DNA from: CAZGMJ01 sp964526785
GTDB taxonomy: Bacteria > Planctomycetota > Phycisphaerae > Sedimentisphaerales > Anaerobacaceae
DNA: 64,000 bases
NCBI GenBank assembly: GCA_964526785.1
Contig: CAZGMJ010000023.1
Span: 1-64,000, forward strand
Direction of reading: 5' to 3'
The notes under the pieces are model-generated. The model was not told the origin of the DNA, did no database searches, and was given only the letters and a program-made list of their open reading frames with translations. This document shows positions 1 to 8,824 of the stretch, in pieces (within the stretch, counting starts at the first letter, position 1; every line of letters begins with the position of its first letter). A program made the position numbers and the translations under genes.

Positions 1-1
1 T

Positions 2-208
2 CAACTGACGAGCGTTCCGGCAGAGCTGGGGCAGTTGACGAATCTCCAGAGGCTCGATCTGGGCAGCAATCAACTGACGAGCGTGCCGGGGGAGCTGGGG
101 CAGTTGACAAATCTGCAAGCGCTCAAGCTATACGACAATCCACTAACCAGTCTTCCGGCGGAGCTAGGGCAGTTGAAGAGGCTTCGGCAGTTCTCTCTGC
201 ACGACAAT
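2..208 (+). repeat. 69-bp tandem repeats encoding LRR units
   Basis: Three consecutive 69-bp units (2-70, 71-139, 140-208) each encode a 23-residue leucine-rich repeat. The first two are near-identical in DNA and the third has diverged. The array probably continues leftward outside the window. Confidence 0.85.
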
Positions 209-2587
209 CCTGATCTTAAGTCACCGCCGCCGGAGGTTGTGGGGCAGGGGATGCAGGCGATGCTGGCGTATTTGCGGGAATTGGCCAAGGGGGAGAAGAA
301 GCGATACGAGGCCAAGCTGTTAGTGCTGGGGGATGGGAGTGAAGGGAAGACTTGTGTGCAGCGTGCCCTGAGGGGCGAGGATTTCGAAGAACAGATCAGG
401 ACGCCCGGCGTCGAAGTGCATGAGTGGGACATTGAGCATCCGGGGTTTCCAGGCGACGGAGAAAAGAAGATCAGACTGAATATCTGGGACTTCGAGGGGC
501 AGGAGATCAATCATCAGTCGCATCAGTTTTTCCTGACACAAGGGTCGTTGTATTTATTGGTGATCAATGGGCGGCGAACGTTCAGCATGGACAAGGCGGA
601 GTACTGGCTTGATACGATACGGGCGAGGGCGCCCGAGAGCCGGGTCATGCTGGTGGCGAGCGAGTGCGAAGAGACGACGCCTTCGTGGCCGCTTGATAAG
701 CTGAAGCAGGAGTATGGCGATCTGCTGCAGGGTGAGAAATGGTATTTTCCTGTTGGGTGCGCGAGTGGGGTGGGAATAGACGAACTGAAGAAGGAAATAC
801 AAACTGCTGCGGCAGATCTGGAGCAGATGGGCAGGGAGTGGCCTGAGAGTTACCAGAGGGCTGAGGAGGCCATAAGGAAGAGGGGCGATGCGGATGCGCG
901 TGTAGGCAGGAGTGAACTGCGGGAGATATTCAAGGCGAGCGGGATTGACGAGGAGAACAGGGAGAGTGCTGCGCGGGATATGGCGAGGCTTGGGGCGATC
1001 ACGGTGTTCGAGGATTGCCCTGCTCTGGAGGATTTCGTAGTGTTGAATCCTCAATGGCTGACGAAGGGGATCAGCCTGGTGATGGAGGACAAGAAGCTCA
1101 AGGATGATAAGGGGGAGATAACTCACGAGAGGATGAAGGAGATTTGGGATGAGGGTTATGAAGGGCTCTATGAAACGCTTCATAGTTGTATGAGGGAGTT
1201 CGAGCTTCTGTATGACATGGAGGACAAGCGGGGGTGTCTGGTGCCGCTGCGGTTCGGGGATGTCCGGCCTGCGATACCGTGGAGCGGGATAGCGGGGGCG
1301 AAAGAGAGGCAGGTGGAGTATAGGCTGAACATTCATCCTCCGAAGGGGATTATGAGCCGGTTTATTGTCAAGACGCATCATATGATTGCGAAGACTGAGG
1401 CGATGCCCAAGGGGGTATACTGGGACAAGGGGGTATTTCTGCGGACGGGGGAAGGGGAGTTTCGCAGCGAGGCGCTTTGCGAGTTTATCGAGGACGATCG
1501 GATTATCCGGTTCACAGTGCGGGCGGCGTTTCCGCAGAACATGATCGAGCAGTTGCACGGGTTTGCGAAGGCGGTGTTCAGCTTCTTCGAGGGATTGAAG
1601 CCGGAGCGGAGCTATGGGTGCAGGAAGTTTGAGGGTGAGGCGGAAGAAGAGTGCAAGGGCGCTCACCCGGAGAAGCGGATTCTGTTTGCTCTGTTGCGGG
1701 ACAAGACAATCGACTGTGAGACGGGGTGGCACGAGGTTGATCCGAAGCGGTTGGTGTATGGGTTCAGCAGCTTTGGCGAGGGGGCGGCGACGATGAGTGA
1801 GATACGGGCGGCGCTGGAGAAGCAGCCGAAATGGGCAGAGGGGTTGGCCGGGGACATAGAATCGTCGCTGGTGTGGATCGACAAGATATACGGCATGGCG
1901 GTAGAGATCAGGCGGGGACAGAAGCGATTGCCGGCTGAGCTGGGTCAGGAAGTGGAACTGAAGTTGCGAGATCATATCCGGCTGATGAATGAGATGCTGG
2001 ATAATCGGGACTTCAACTCGGCGCCGGCGGTAGTGGCGATAGCGCCCTGCGACGGCAGCAAGTTCAATCGGAAGAACTGGTTCGAGAAGGAGTATGAGCT
2101 GCGGCCTTATTGCGAGGTGGAGGGGGGAGTGCATCCGATTGATTTCAGGGTGAAGTTTACCAAGCCGAAGGATTGGTGGATCAAGACGGCGCCGAAGCTG
2201 TCGCTCGCGGTGAAGGTGCTATCGAGGGGTGTGCGGATTGCATGTGCGGGGCTGCCATTGACGGTGGGGACGGAAGTGTTCGACACGGTGGAGGACCAGG
2301 TGAGTTTCATGAAGGAACTTGCAGGACATCTGGAACTAAAGGGAGGCGCTGAGTCGGATCTGTCGGATGAGACATCGGAGTATGTCAGGATGACGGACCG
2401 AAGTGGAAACATACACGACCTTAGACAATTCAAGGGCGAGGATACGAAGCGGATGCTGAGGATGCAACTGGCCGAATTACTGAAGGAGATTGCACCTGAG
2501 GAGTATGCGGCGAGGGAATGGGGGCCGCTCAGGAGAGTCAGAATGGCAGATAACACGTATCGCTGGCTGTGCGGAGAGCATGCATAG
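2..2587 (+). CDS. LRR-Roc-COR (ROCO-type) GTPase, 5' end missing
   Basis: The reading frame is already open at base 2, so the N-terminus lies outside the window. Counting from base 2, about 80 residues are leucine-rich repeats (23-residue units of the type LTSVPxELGQLxNLQxLxLxxN). A Roc GTPase domain follows, with P-loop GDGSEGKT (about 110-117) and switch II DFEGQE (about 163-168). The expected G4 N/TKxD motif reads ASECEE, so guanine recognition may be altered. A COR-like region follows (about 280-430, including the stretch around LNPQWLTKGI), then roughly 400 residues I do not recognise. ROCO proteins are usually cytoplasmic dimeric GTPases; the partner here is unknown. No operon partner is visible. 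The architecture is well supported, the function is not. Confidence 0.85.
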   Translation, partial: QLTSVPAELGQLTNLQRLDLGSNQLTSVPGELGQLTNLQALKLYDNPLTSLPAELGQLKRLRQFSLHDNPDLKSPPPEVVGQGMQAMLAYLRELAKGEKKRYEAKLLVLGDGSEGKTCVQRALRGEDFEEQIRTPGVEVHEWDIEHPGFPGDGEKKIRLNIWDFEGQEINHQSHQFFLTQGSLYLLVINGRRTFSMDKAEYWLDTIRARAPESRVMLVASECEETTPSWPLDKLKQEYGDLLQGEKWYFPVGCASGVGIDELKKEIQTAAADLEQMGREWPESYQRAEEAIRKRGDADARVGRSELREIFKASGIDEENRESAARDMARLGAITVFEDCPALEDFVVLNPQWLTKGISLVMEDKKLKDDKGEITHERMKEIWDEGYEGLYETLHSCMREFELLYDMEDKRGCLVPLRFGDVRPAIPWSGIAGAKERQVEYRLNIHPPKGIMSRFIVKTHHMIAKTEAMPKGVYWDKGVFLRTGEGEFRSEALCEFIEDDRIIRFTVRAAFPQNMIEQLHGFAKAVFSFFEGLKPERSYGCRKFEGEAEEECKGAHPEKRILFALLRDKTIDCETGWHEVDPKRLVYGFSSFGEGAATMSEIRAALEKQPKWAEGLAGDIESSLVWIDKIYGMAVEIRRGQKRLPAELGQEVELKLRDHIRLMNEMLDNRDFNSAPAVVAIAPCDGSKFNRKNWFEKEYELRPYCEVEGGVHPIDFRVKFTKPKDWWIKTAPKLSLAVKVLSRGVRIACAGLPLTVGTEVFDTVEDQVSFMKELAGHLELKGGAESDLSDETSEYVRMTDRSGNIHDLRQFKGEDTKRMLRMQLAELLKEIAPEEYAAREWGPLRRVRMADNTYRWLCGEHA

Positions 2588-2863
2588 CGGCGATTCCGGG
2601 GGGTGCTGGTCCGGAGGTAGATGAGGGGGCTGGATACGGTGCCTTTGCGGGCATGGAGGAGTCGAGTCAGAGTTCGACTCGCTTGCGCTTGCAAAACGCC
2701 GCGGCGGGCTTACAATCTCCAGCAGAGTATGCAGTTTTCACGCAGCACAGCATAGAAGGGACCGTATTGGTGTTGCTGATTGACGTCGATTCGGGCCGCC
2801 GGGCAGGTGCCGGGCGCCGCCGAGGTCGGTCGTATCAGCGCCGCCGGCATTGAAAGGGGATGT

Positions 2864-4618
2864 ATGGGATTCGCCGCGTTGGACTGGATCGTCATAGGAG
2901 TGTACTTCTTCGGGCTGATACTGGTCGTCTGGTGGTCGTCGCGCCGGCAGGATACGTCGGAGGACTACTTCCTGGCCGGGCGGAACGTCGGCTGGTTCGC
3001 GGTCGGCGCGTCGCTGTTCGCGTCCAACATCGGCTCCGAGCACATCGTCGGCCTGGCCGGGCAGGGGGCGCGGAGCGGCATGGGCATGGCGCACTGGGAG
3101 CTGCACGCGTGGGTCATGATCATGCTGGCGTGGGTGTTTGTGCCGTTCTATTATCGCTCGGGCGTCTTTACGATGCCGGAATTTCTCGAGCGGCGGTTCA
3201 ACTCCACGGCCCGATGGATCCTCTCGCTCGTATCGCTGCTGGCGTACGTCTTTACGAAGGTCTCGGTGACCGTGTACGCCGGGGCGATGGTCTTTCAGAC
3301 GCTGCTGCCCGAGATTCAGCTCGATCTGGGCGTATTCGTGCTCGATGCCTTCTGGATCGGGGCGCTGTCCACGGTCATTCTCACCGGACTGTACACGATC
3401 TTCGGCGGCCTCCGGGCGGTGGTCTATACCGACTCGGCCCAGGCGGTCGTGCTGCTGATCGGCTCGTTCTTCATTACGTTCTTCGGCCTCCAGCAACTCG
3501 GCGGATGGGGCGAACTGCAGGAGATATGCCGGCAGAATGCGGACAAGTTCGCACTCTGGCGGCCGAACTCCGACCCCGATTTTCCGTGGCTCGGAATCCT
3601 GCTGGCCTCGCCCATTATCGGCATCTGGTACTGGTGTACGGATCAGTATATCGTGCAGCGGACGCTGGCGGCCAAAAACCTGACGCACTCGCGGCGGGGG
3701 GCCATCTGGGGCGGCTTTTTGAAAGTCTGGCCGGTCCTGATCTTCCTCGTGCCCGGGCTGATCGGCTGGGCCCTGCATCAGAAGAACGGCATCAACATCC
3801 CGACGGAAATGGTGGCCGGGCAGAAGGAACTGGTCAGCGATCAGGTATTCCCGATCATGGTCACCGAACTGCTGCCGCCGGGCCTGCGGGGCCTGGTGGT
3901 CGGCGGGTTGCTGGCGGCGCTGATGAGCTCGCTCTCGTCGCTGTTCAATTCGTCCGCGTCGCTGTTTACGGTCGATATCTACAAAAAGCTGCACCCGAAT
4001 GTCTCGGAGAAGTACCTGGTGCATATCGGGCGCCTGGCGACCGGCGGGGTGGTTGTGATGGGGTTGCTGTGGATACCGATCATGCCCCTGATTTCCAAGG
4101 GCGGTCTATATAAGTATTTGCAGAGCGTGCAGAGCTATCTGGCGCCGCCGATTACGGCCGTCTTCCTGCTCGGCCTGTTCTGGAAGCGCATCAACGGGGC
4201 CGGTGCGGTAATGGGGCTGATCGTCGGATTCATCGCCGGCATGGGCAAGCTCGTTATCCAGGCGCTGACCGGTTCGGCGCAGGCGGCAATCGACAAAGCC
4301 GCTGCCATGGGAACCGAAGCGCCCGGCTGGGCGCTCTCGCTGATGGATACGGGCTGGTTCGTCGCTATCGGCGAGTACAACTTCCTGTTCGCATCGGCCT
4401 GGCTGCTGGGCATCAGTGTGGTGGTGATCGTCGGGGTGTCGCTGGTGACTGCCAGACCGCCGGAAGAGCAGATCGACGGCCTGACGTATGCGACCGTTTC
4501 CCAAGAGAATCGCGACGAGAACCGGGCCAGTTGGAATAAATGGGACGTGATCGGCTCGGTCGTGGTGCTGGGGCTGGTGGTCGGCTTCTACCTGTACTTC
4601 AGCTTCTGGCTCCGCTGA
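2864..4618 (+). CDS. sodium:solute symporter (SSS family), sugar-type
   Basis: A 584-residue polytopic membrane protein with about 14 hydrophobic segments. The N-terminal stretch (DWIVIGVYFFGLILVVWWSSRR, then DYFLAGRNVGWFAVGASLFASNIGSEH) is typical of SGLT-like SSS transporters. The family signature region is at about 341-376 (GGLLAALMSSLSSLFNSSASL), whose serines are expected to line the Na2 site. It would couple Na+ entry to uptake of a sugar or similar solute, but the substrate cannot be read from the sequence. The ATG at 2864 is chosen because AAAGGGGA precedes it and the protein then begins just before the first membrane helix. It stands alone and converges on the leftward chemotaxis operon. 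Confidence 0.93.
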   Translation: MGFAALDWIVIGVYFFGLILVVWWSSRRQDTSEDYFLAGRNVGWFAVGASLFASNIGSEHIVGLAGQGARSGMGMAHWELHAWVMIMLAWVFVPFYYRSGVFTMPEFLERRFNSTARWILSLVSLLAYVFTKVSVTVYAGAMVFQTLLPEIQLDLGVFVLDAFWIGALSTVILTGLYTIFGGLRAVVYTDSAQAVVLLIGSFFITFFGLQQLGGWGELQEICRQNADKFALWRPNSDPDFPWLGILLASPIIGIWYWCTDQYIVQRTLAAKNLTHSRRGAIWGGFLKVWPVLIFLVPGLIGWALHQKNGINIPTEMVAGQKELVSDQVFPIMVTELLPPGLRGLVVGGLLAALMSSLSSLFNSSASLFTVDIYKKLHPNVSEKYLVHIGRLATGGVVVMGLLWIPIMPLISKGGLYKYLQSVQSYLAPPITAVFLLGLFWKRINGAGAVMGLIVGFIAGMGKLVIQALTGSAQAAIDKAAAMGTEAPGWALSLMDTGWFVAIGEYNFLFASAWLLGISVVVIVGVSLVTARPPEEQIDGLTYATVSQENRDENRASWNKWDVIGSVVVLGLVVGFYLYFSFWLR

Positions 4619-4647
4619 TCGGAGCCAGGCCGGCCGAATGCAGGACG

Positions 4648-6171
4648 CTACATCATGGCCGGGGCCTGGGCGGGTTTGCCCGCCGTCGGGCTGTCCGCGT
4701 GCTCGTCCAGCAGCGCCTTGAATATGTCGAATACGGTCGTGCAGCCGACGGTCTTGCCTTCGGCGTTGACAACCGGAAGGCACCGACCGGCGTACTGGCA
4801 CATGTTCTGCATGACGGTCGCCAGCGGCGTCTCGGGCGTGACCGTGCGTACCGGTCTGCTCATGACCCACTTGATGCGGATCTGCAGGGTGGCGTCATCG
4901 AGCGGACGGCGCCACTGAGCGAAGGAAGGACGCAGGTATACGCTCGTTGCGGCGGCAAGATCGGATTTCGAGACGATCCCTTCGATGTTGCCGTCGGTGC
5001 CGACGAGCATATAGCCGGTGTCGTGCTGCTGCATCCGGGCAAGCGCCTGCTCGACCGTGTCGTCGGGAGTGCCCCAGAGCACGTCCCTGCACATGACCTC
5101 GGCGACCTGTGCGTTGAGTGACATCATGGGGTGTTCGCCCGGCAGCGACGGCGGCGAACCGGCCATCTTCTGTATCGTCTCGGAGATGGGCCTCTGCTCG
5201 GCGGCGGGCTGCGACGGCTGCTCGTCGGGAGCCTGTTGCTCGGTTTCACCGGCAGCCTCGGCCGGTTGCTGCCGGTCCGGCGATGCCGATGCGTTGGTGT
5301 CTTTCGCCTCGGCCGGGACCTTGGATGCGGCTGATTCGGTCGCGGATTCGGCGGCCGACTGCGACTCGGCCGGTTCGGCTTCTTCGGTCGCCGCGGCCTC
5401 GGCTTTGCCGGCCTGCTGCACGGCTTGCGCCTCTGCGGACTCAGGCTCGGCGGTCTCGGCCTGGTTGTCGGCCGGCTGTTGCTCGGCGGCCGGAGCATCC
5501 GCGCTCGCTTCAGCGGCTTCCGGGGCCTCCCGCGCATCGGGCTCTTGAGCGTCCTGTGCCGGAGGTTCTCCTTCGGAGGCTTCCGCCTGGCCGAACAAGG
5601 CCTTCGGCAGCAGAGCGGCACAGTTGAAAGCAGAATACGAGCCGACGGTGATCTCGAAGGGCGTGTACAGGAAGGCGTCGTCTTCCGGCAGGCCGTAGGC
5701 TTTCGCGATATTCTGACTCGGATCGCCGATGAACGTGCCGGACTGGACGAAGTGCTTGTGTCCTTCGAGGCCTTCGCGGAAGATTCTGTCCCAGGAGCCG
5801 ACGAGCATATTGCCGACTTCGCCTATTGCGTCGGCGATATCCTCCGCCTCCTTGGCGGTGCCGCGTTTCCGGTTCTCCTCGATTCTCTGTTCCGGCTGCA
5901 TGACAATGATGCCGGCGAGAGTGAAGAGCCCTTCCTTGTCGAAGGCCAGGGGGAAATGGCCGCCCAGGACACCGTCGGCCTTCACCTGATAGACGCAGGC
6001 GAGCTTTCGGTATTTCCGCTTGATGTCCGCGAAATGTGCCTCGGCCGGATCCTGCGGCGTGCACGCCATATCCACGCCGAACATCGCGGAGATATCTTCG
6101 CAGAAGGTGTCCATGGCGTCGGCTGCAAGCTCGGTTGCTCGCGACGGGATGTCGGTTTGGGGTGTCGCCAT
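4648..6171 (-). CDS. CheX/CheC-like domain fused to a CBS-domain pair
   Basis: 507 residues in three parts. Residues 1-195 are CheX/CheC-like, with the helix DIADAIGEVGNMLVGSW carrying the E-x-x-N pattern used by CheC/CheX phosphatases. Residues about 200-345 are a low-complexity linker rich in Ala, Glu, Pro and Gln. Residues about 350-495 form two CBS repeats (VAEVMCRDVLWGTPDDTVEQA and IKWVMSRPVRTVTPETPLATV). CBS pairs commonly bind adenine nucleotides, so the protein could tie CheY-P dephosphorylation to energy state; that is inference. It lies 11 bp downstream of cheX and is the last gene of the cheY-cheX operon. Domain calls are good, function moderate. Confidence 0.8.
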   Translation of the reverse strand: MATPQTDIPSRATELAADAMDTFCEDISAMFGVDMACTPQDPAEAHFADIKRKYRKLACVYQVKADGVLGGHFPLAFDKEGLFTLAGIIVMQPEQRIEENRKRGTAKEAEDIADAIGEVGNMLVGSWDRIFREGLEGHKHFVQSGTFIGDPSQNIAKAYGLPEDDAFLYTPFEITVGSYSAFNCAALLPKALFGQAEASEGEPPAQDAQEPDAREAPEAAEASADAPAAEQQPADNQAETAEPESAEAQAVQQAGKAEAAATEEAEPAESQSAAESATESAASKVPAEAKDTNASASPDRQQPAEAAGETEQQAPDEQPSQPAAEQRPISETIQKMAGSPPSLPGEHPMMSLNAQVAEVMCRDVLWGTPDDTVEQALARMQQHDTGYMLVGTDGNIEGIVSKSDLAAATSVYLRPSFAQWRRPLDDATLQIRIKWVMSRPVRTVTPETPLATVMQNMCQYAGRCLPVVNAEGKTVGCTTVFDIFKALLDEHADSPTAGKPAQAPAMM

Positions 6172-6182
6172 TGTTGTGCTCG

Positions 6183-6662
6183 CTACTTGGCGCGGTTTCG
6201 CCAGAACATGGACAGTTCAGCGATGTGCTGCTCGGAGAGGCTGACCATAACAGAAGTCCGGCTGGCCTTTTCGCCGAGCGTGCTCTCGAGGCTGCGTCCG
6301 CTTACCACGGACGGAATGGAGACCTCGACATTGCCGGCGATGTCGGCCAGGCGCGCTTTGACGCTGCCCATGATCATGTTGGTCACCTCGCCGACGGCGT
6401 CGCAGACCTCTTCTTCCGAGAGTTCCTCGGGCTCGTCGAGGCCCAGCATGTTGGCGGCGATCGTTGCGGCCGAGTTCGTGCTGCAACAGATCGAGACGCA
6501 CCCTTCGAGATCACCGGTGAAAGTGATCGAACCGAGGAGGGAGTCTCCCTCGATGTCGCAGTTCTGATCCTCCACGGGTTCGAGGTCCATAAAGATCATC
6601 GTCTCGAAGATTTCCTTCGTTCCATCCAGCAACACATCACTAATTGCAATCTGGTCTATCAT
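6183..6662 (-). CDS. cheX: CheX-family CheY-P phosphatase
   Basis: 159 residues covering one complete CheX-type domain. The catalytic-helix pattern lies at about 82-103 (EEVCDAVGEVTNMIMGSVKARL), with the conserved Glu and Asn. CheX proteins dephosphorylate CheY-P in the cytoplasm and reset chemotactic signalling. The gene sits 47 bp downstream of a CheY-type regulator and 11 bp upstream of the CheX-CBS gene, so all three are probably co-transcribed. The adjacent receiver is the likely substrate. CheC or a FliY-like protein is a less likely alternative, because only one phosphatase motif is present. Confidence 0.85.
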   Translation of the reverse strand: MIDQIAISDVLLDGTKEIFETMIFMDLEPVEDQNCDIEGDSLLGSITFTGDLEGCVSICCSTNSAATIAANMLGLDEPEELSEEEVCDAVGEVTNMIMGSVKARLADIAGNVEVSIPSVVSGRSLESTLGEKASRTSVMVSLSEQHIAELSMFWRNRAK

Positions 6663-6709
6663 GATTCTAACTTCCCCTTGCTTTTTTGGTTCTTCCCGGG
6701 GCTATTCGG

Positions 6710-7087
6710 TCAGCATGCCACGAGCGGGGCGAGCTTTTCCTGGAATTTTTCGGGTGTAAAGGGCTTGGTGATGAAACCGTTGGCACCGTCGGCCATCACG
6801 CCCTGGATCAGGTCGTCCGAGCTCTCCGTCGAAACCATAATGATCCGGGTGTCGTCACATTCCGAGATCTCGCGGACCTTCTTCACCAGTTCGGTTCCGC
6901 TCATTTCGGGCATGTTGATATCACAGAGGACGACGTCGACCGGGTTGGCCTTGAGTTTCTCCAGGGCTTCGGCGCCGTTGCCGGCTTCTTCGGTGGAGTC
7001 GAACTCAATGCCCGACATGCGAATGGTCCGCATAATGATTTTGCGCATTGTTGCTGAATCGTCCACGATCATAAGCGATTTAGCCAT
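6710..7087 (-). CDS. cheY: CheY-type single-domain response regulator
   Basis: 125 residues forming a lone receiver domain with all catalytic positions: D9/D10, phospho-acceptor D56 (VLCDINMP), S86/T87 and K108 (FITKPF). There is no output domain, so it should act by protein binding, for example to the flagellar switch or a kinase. The ATG at 7087 is chosen over an upstream ATG because GGGGGAC lies at ribosome-binding distance and the protein then starts as MAKSLMIVDD. It is first in the operon with cheX. The local FliM lacks the usual CheY-docking peptide, so the target is uncertain. Confidence 0.9.
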   Translation of the reverse strand: MAKSLMIVDDSATMRKIIMRTIRMSGIEFDSTEEAGNGAEALEKLKANPVDVVLCDINMPEMSGTELVKKVREISECDDTRIIMVSTESSDDLIQGVMADGANGFITKPFTPEKFQEKLAPLVAC

Positions 7088-7425
7088 GGGTAGTCCCCCG
7101 TATCTGTATGTTCTCACTTTGTGCGAGACACCGACATCGGCGTCTTCTGCTCTCTATATTTCGTTCAATTGAGGCAGGCTCTTAAGGCGGGGCTGTTGCG
7201 GGCGGGTGTTTTTTCGGCCCATTTGGGGGCGTGCAGATATTGGTTGATCAGAGCATGAGCAAACGGCTGTTGCTGGGCAATCCATAGACGTTATGGATGC
7301 GGGCGAAAGGATATGGGGCGGGTGCTTTTGAGAGGTTGTGCGTATTGAGTGCGGCAGGGGAGGGACGTGCGGGTTGACCGGCCTGCGGTAATTGTCGGAG
7401 CGGCCATTCAAGTCGCGTTATCGGT
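7088..7425. other. intergenic region between divergent cheY and receiver-HPt genes
   Basis: This 338-bp stretch should carry the promoters for both divergent transcripts. I see no convincing sigma-70, sigma-54 or sigma-28 promoter, no intrinsic terminator and no credible reading frame. Confidence 0.5.
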
Positions 7426-8274
7426 ATGTCGAGGTATGAGCGTGTTCATCTGGTGAAAGACAGGACGATGTGCAAGCATAAGACCAATACAGCGATGCAG
7501 GTTTCGGAGCCAGGCTGCCTGACTGACGGATTGCGACCGGGAGAGTTATCGGGGCATATTCTGATCGTGGCGACGAGCCCGACAGACCGGGCACTGATTC
7601 GCCTGTTGTTGCGCCGGTGGGGGGCGGAAACAGCGGCGGTTGCGAATTGCGAGCATGCTGTGCGAGCACTAAGCGACCATGCTTTTGATGCGATTCTGGC
7701 GGATGTGCCACTGCTTGAAAGCGGCGCAAGCGCGCTGGTGGAGGCTGGGAAGCAGCGAAGCGTGCGAACGGCTATCGTCGGTTTGAGGGATCCGGATTCG
7801 GAGCGAGGTGATGTTGCGGAGTGCGACGCATATCTGAGCAAGCCGATCGATCCGGAAGCCCTGTTGGATGTGGTCGGACGATGTCTGAGCGGGACCGATG
7901 AGCAAGAGACGCCCGTGATCGACTGGGATCAGCTTATCGGTCGTTTGGGCGACGAAGATATTATTCGCGAGGTCGTGGATGTGTATGTCGATGACAATCG
8001 CGAGCGACTGTCCATGTTGCACGCGGCGGTCGGTGACAAGGATGCGCAGGGAATTCGCACGCACGCGCATGCGCTGAAAGGTGCGGCGGCGAACCTGGGA
8101 GCGGAGTGTTTATCGGAAGCGGCGAAGCATCTCGAAGCGGCGGGGCGGGCCGGGGATTTGTCCGGCATCGAGGAACTCGTGCGCGAGGTGGATCGGACGT
8201 TCGGAGAGGTTGAGGAATTTCTTTCCCTGGACGACTGGATGGAACGCGCCAAGCGGCGAAGCCGACATCGATGA
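7426..8274 (+). CDS. pseudo-receiver plus HPt phosphotransfer protein
   Basis: 282 residues. A receiver-like domain spans about 43-150. It keeps the phospho-acceptor aspartate (D93 in DAILADVP) and the lysine (K139 in LSKP), but the N-terminal acidic pair that binds Mg2+ is replaced by VATSPTD, so phosphorylation may be impaired. A C-terminal HPt domain (about 165-275) carries phosphorylatable H215 in HAHALKGAA. Such proteins usually shuttle phosphate from a hybrid kinase to a response regulator, but no kinase lies nearby. No good ribosome-binding site marks the start at 7426; ATGs at 7468 or 7495 are alternatives. Confidence 0.82.
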   Translation: MSRYERVHLVKDRTMCKHKTNTAMQVSEPGCLTDGLRPGELSGHILIVATSPTDRALIRLLLRRWGAETAAVANCEHAVRALSDHAFDAILADVPLLESGASALVEAGKQRSVRTAIVGLRDPDSERGDVAECDAYLSKPIDPEALLDVVGRCLSGTDEQETPVIDWDQLIGRLGDEDIIREVVDVYVDDNRERLSMLHAAVGDKDAQGIRTHAHALKGAAANLGAECLSEAAKHLEAAGRAGDLSGIEELVREVDRTFGEVEEFLSLDDWMERAKRRSRHR

Positions 8275-8353
8275 AGTGGGAGTTGCAGGTAATCTGCACA
8301 ATGTCAAATTCGTCACTATCTTTGACAATCGGGACAACATTTTCGCCGATATT

Positions 8354-8361
8354 GCCGATAA
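8354..8361 (+). promoter_or_regulatory. possible sigma-28 -10 element GCCGATAA
   Basis: An exact match to the FliA -10 consensus lies 38 bp before the start of the membrane protein gene at 8399. The -35 position (CAAC at a 15-bp spacer) matches TAAA poorly, so this is only half of a promoter. Confidence 0.22.
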
Positions 8362-8398
8362 AGGACAAGTCAGTTCATTCACAACAAGGAGGCCATTC

Positions 8399-8824
8399 AT
8401 GCGCGACAGATTCAAACGATTCGGTTTAGTCGGATGCGCGGTACTTTCTGTGTTCATTCTGTTCTGCACGATACTGTACGCGGGGGACCATCGCTATGAG
8501 ATAGAGCCTGAAATCCGTCTGCCCGAGCATCGGACGGATGCGGCGCGCGCGATCGATGCGTACGAGCGGATGATGAGTCGGTATATGGCGTTGAGCGAGC
8601 GACAGCTCGTCGGGGTGAGCGGGGATATCCGGGATGTGCTGCACAAGCTGGATTCGATGGACGCCAAGCTCAACGATTTATCGGTGCGAATTGGCAGGAT
8701 CGAGCAGGCATTGGGTATTAAGGTGGTTGTGCCTGTCCGGGAACCGAAAAAGGCGACGAAGCAAGCGAAAGAGAATACCACAGAGAACACCGACAAAGAA
8801 GCGATTTCGAAAGAGCGTCCATGA
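8399..8824 (+). CDS. small membrane-anchored coiled-coil protein
   Basis: 141 residues: a short basic N-terminus (MRDRFKRFG), one hydrophobic segment at about 9-27 that could be a signal anchor, then a mostly helical, charged domain (about 55-100, SGDIRDVLHKLDSMDAKLND) and a Lys/Glu/Thr-rich tail. The start follows a strong AAGGAGG at 8385-8391. The stop overlaps the start of the GH130 gene (ATGA at 8821-8824), which implies translational coupling. I recognise no family. It may tether something at the membrane or periplasmic face. Confidence 0.72.
   Translation: MRDRFKRFGLVGCAVLSVFILFCTILYAGDHRYEIEPEIRLPEHRTDAARAIDAYERMMSRYMALSERQLVGVSGDIRDVLHKLDSMDAKLNDLSVRIGRIEQALGIKVVVPVREPKKATKQAKENTTENTDKEAISKERP

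Noticed and set aside
554..2134. 526-codon minus-strand frame opposite the LRR-Roc-COR gene
   Set aside because: It is rich in Pro, His, Arg and Leu with no family pattern, and lies fully antisense to a well-supported gene. It is a by-product of GC-biased codon positions.
2738..4024. 428-codon minus-strand frame opposite the symporter gene
   Set aside because: Arg/Asp/His-rich, no domain, fully antisense to a recognisable SSS transporter.
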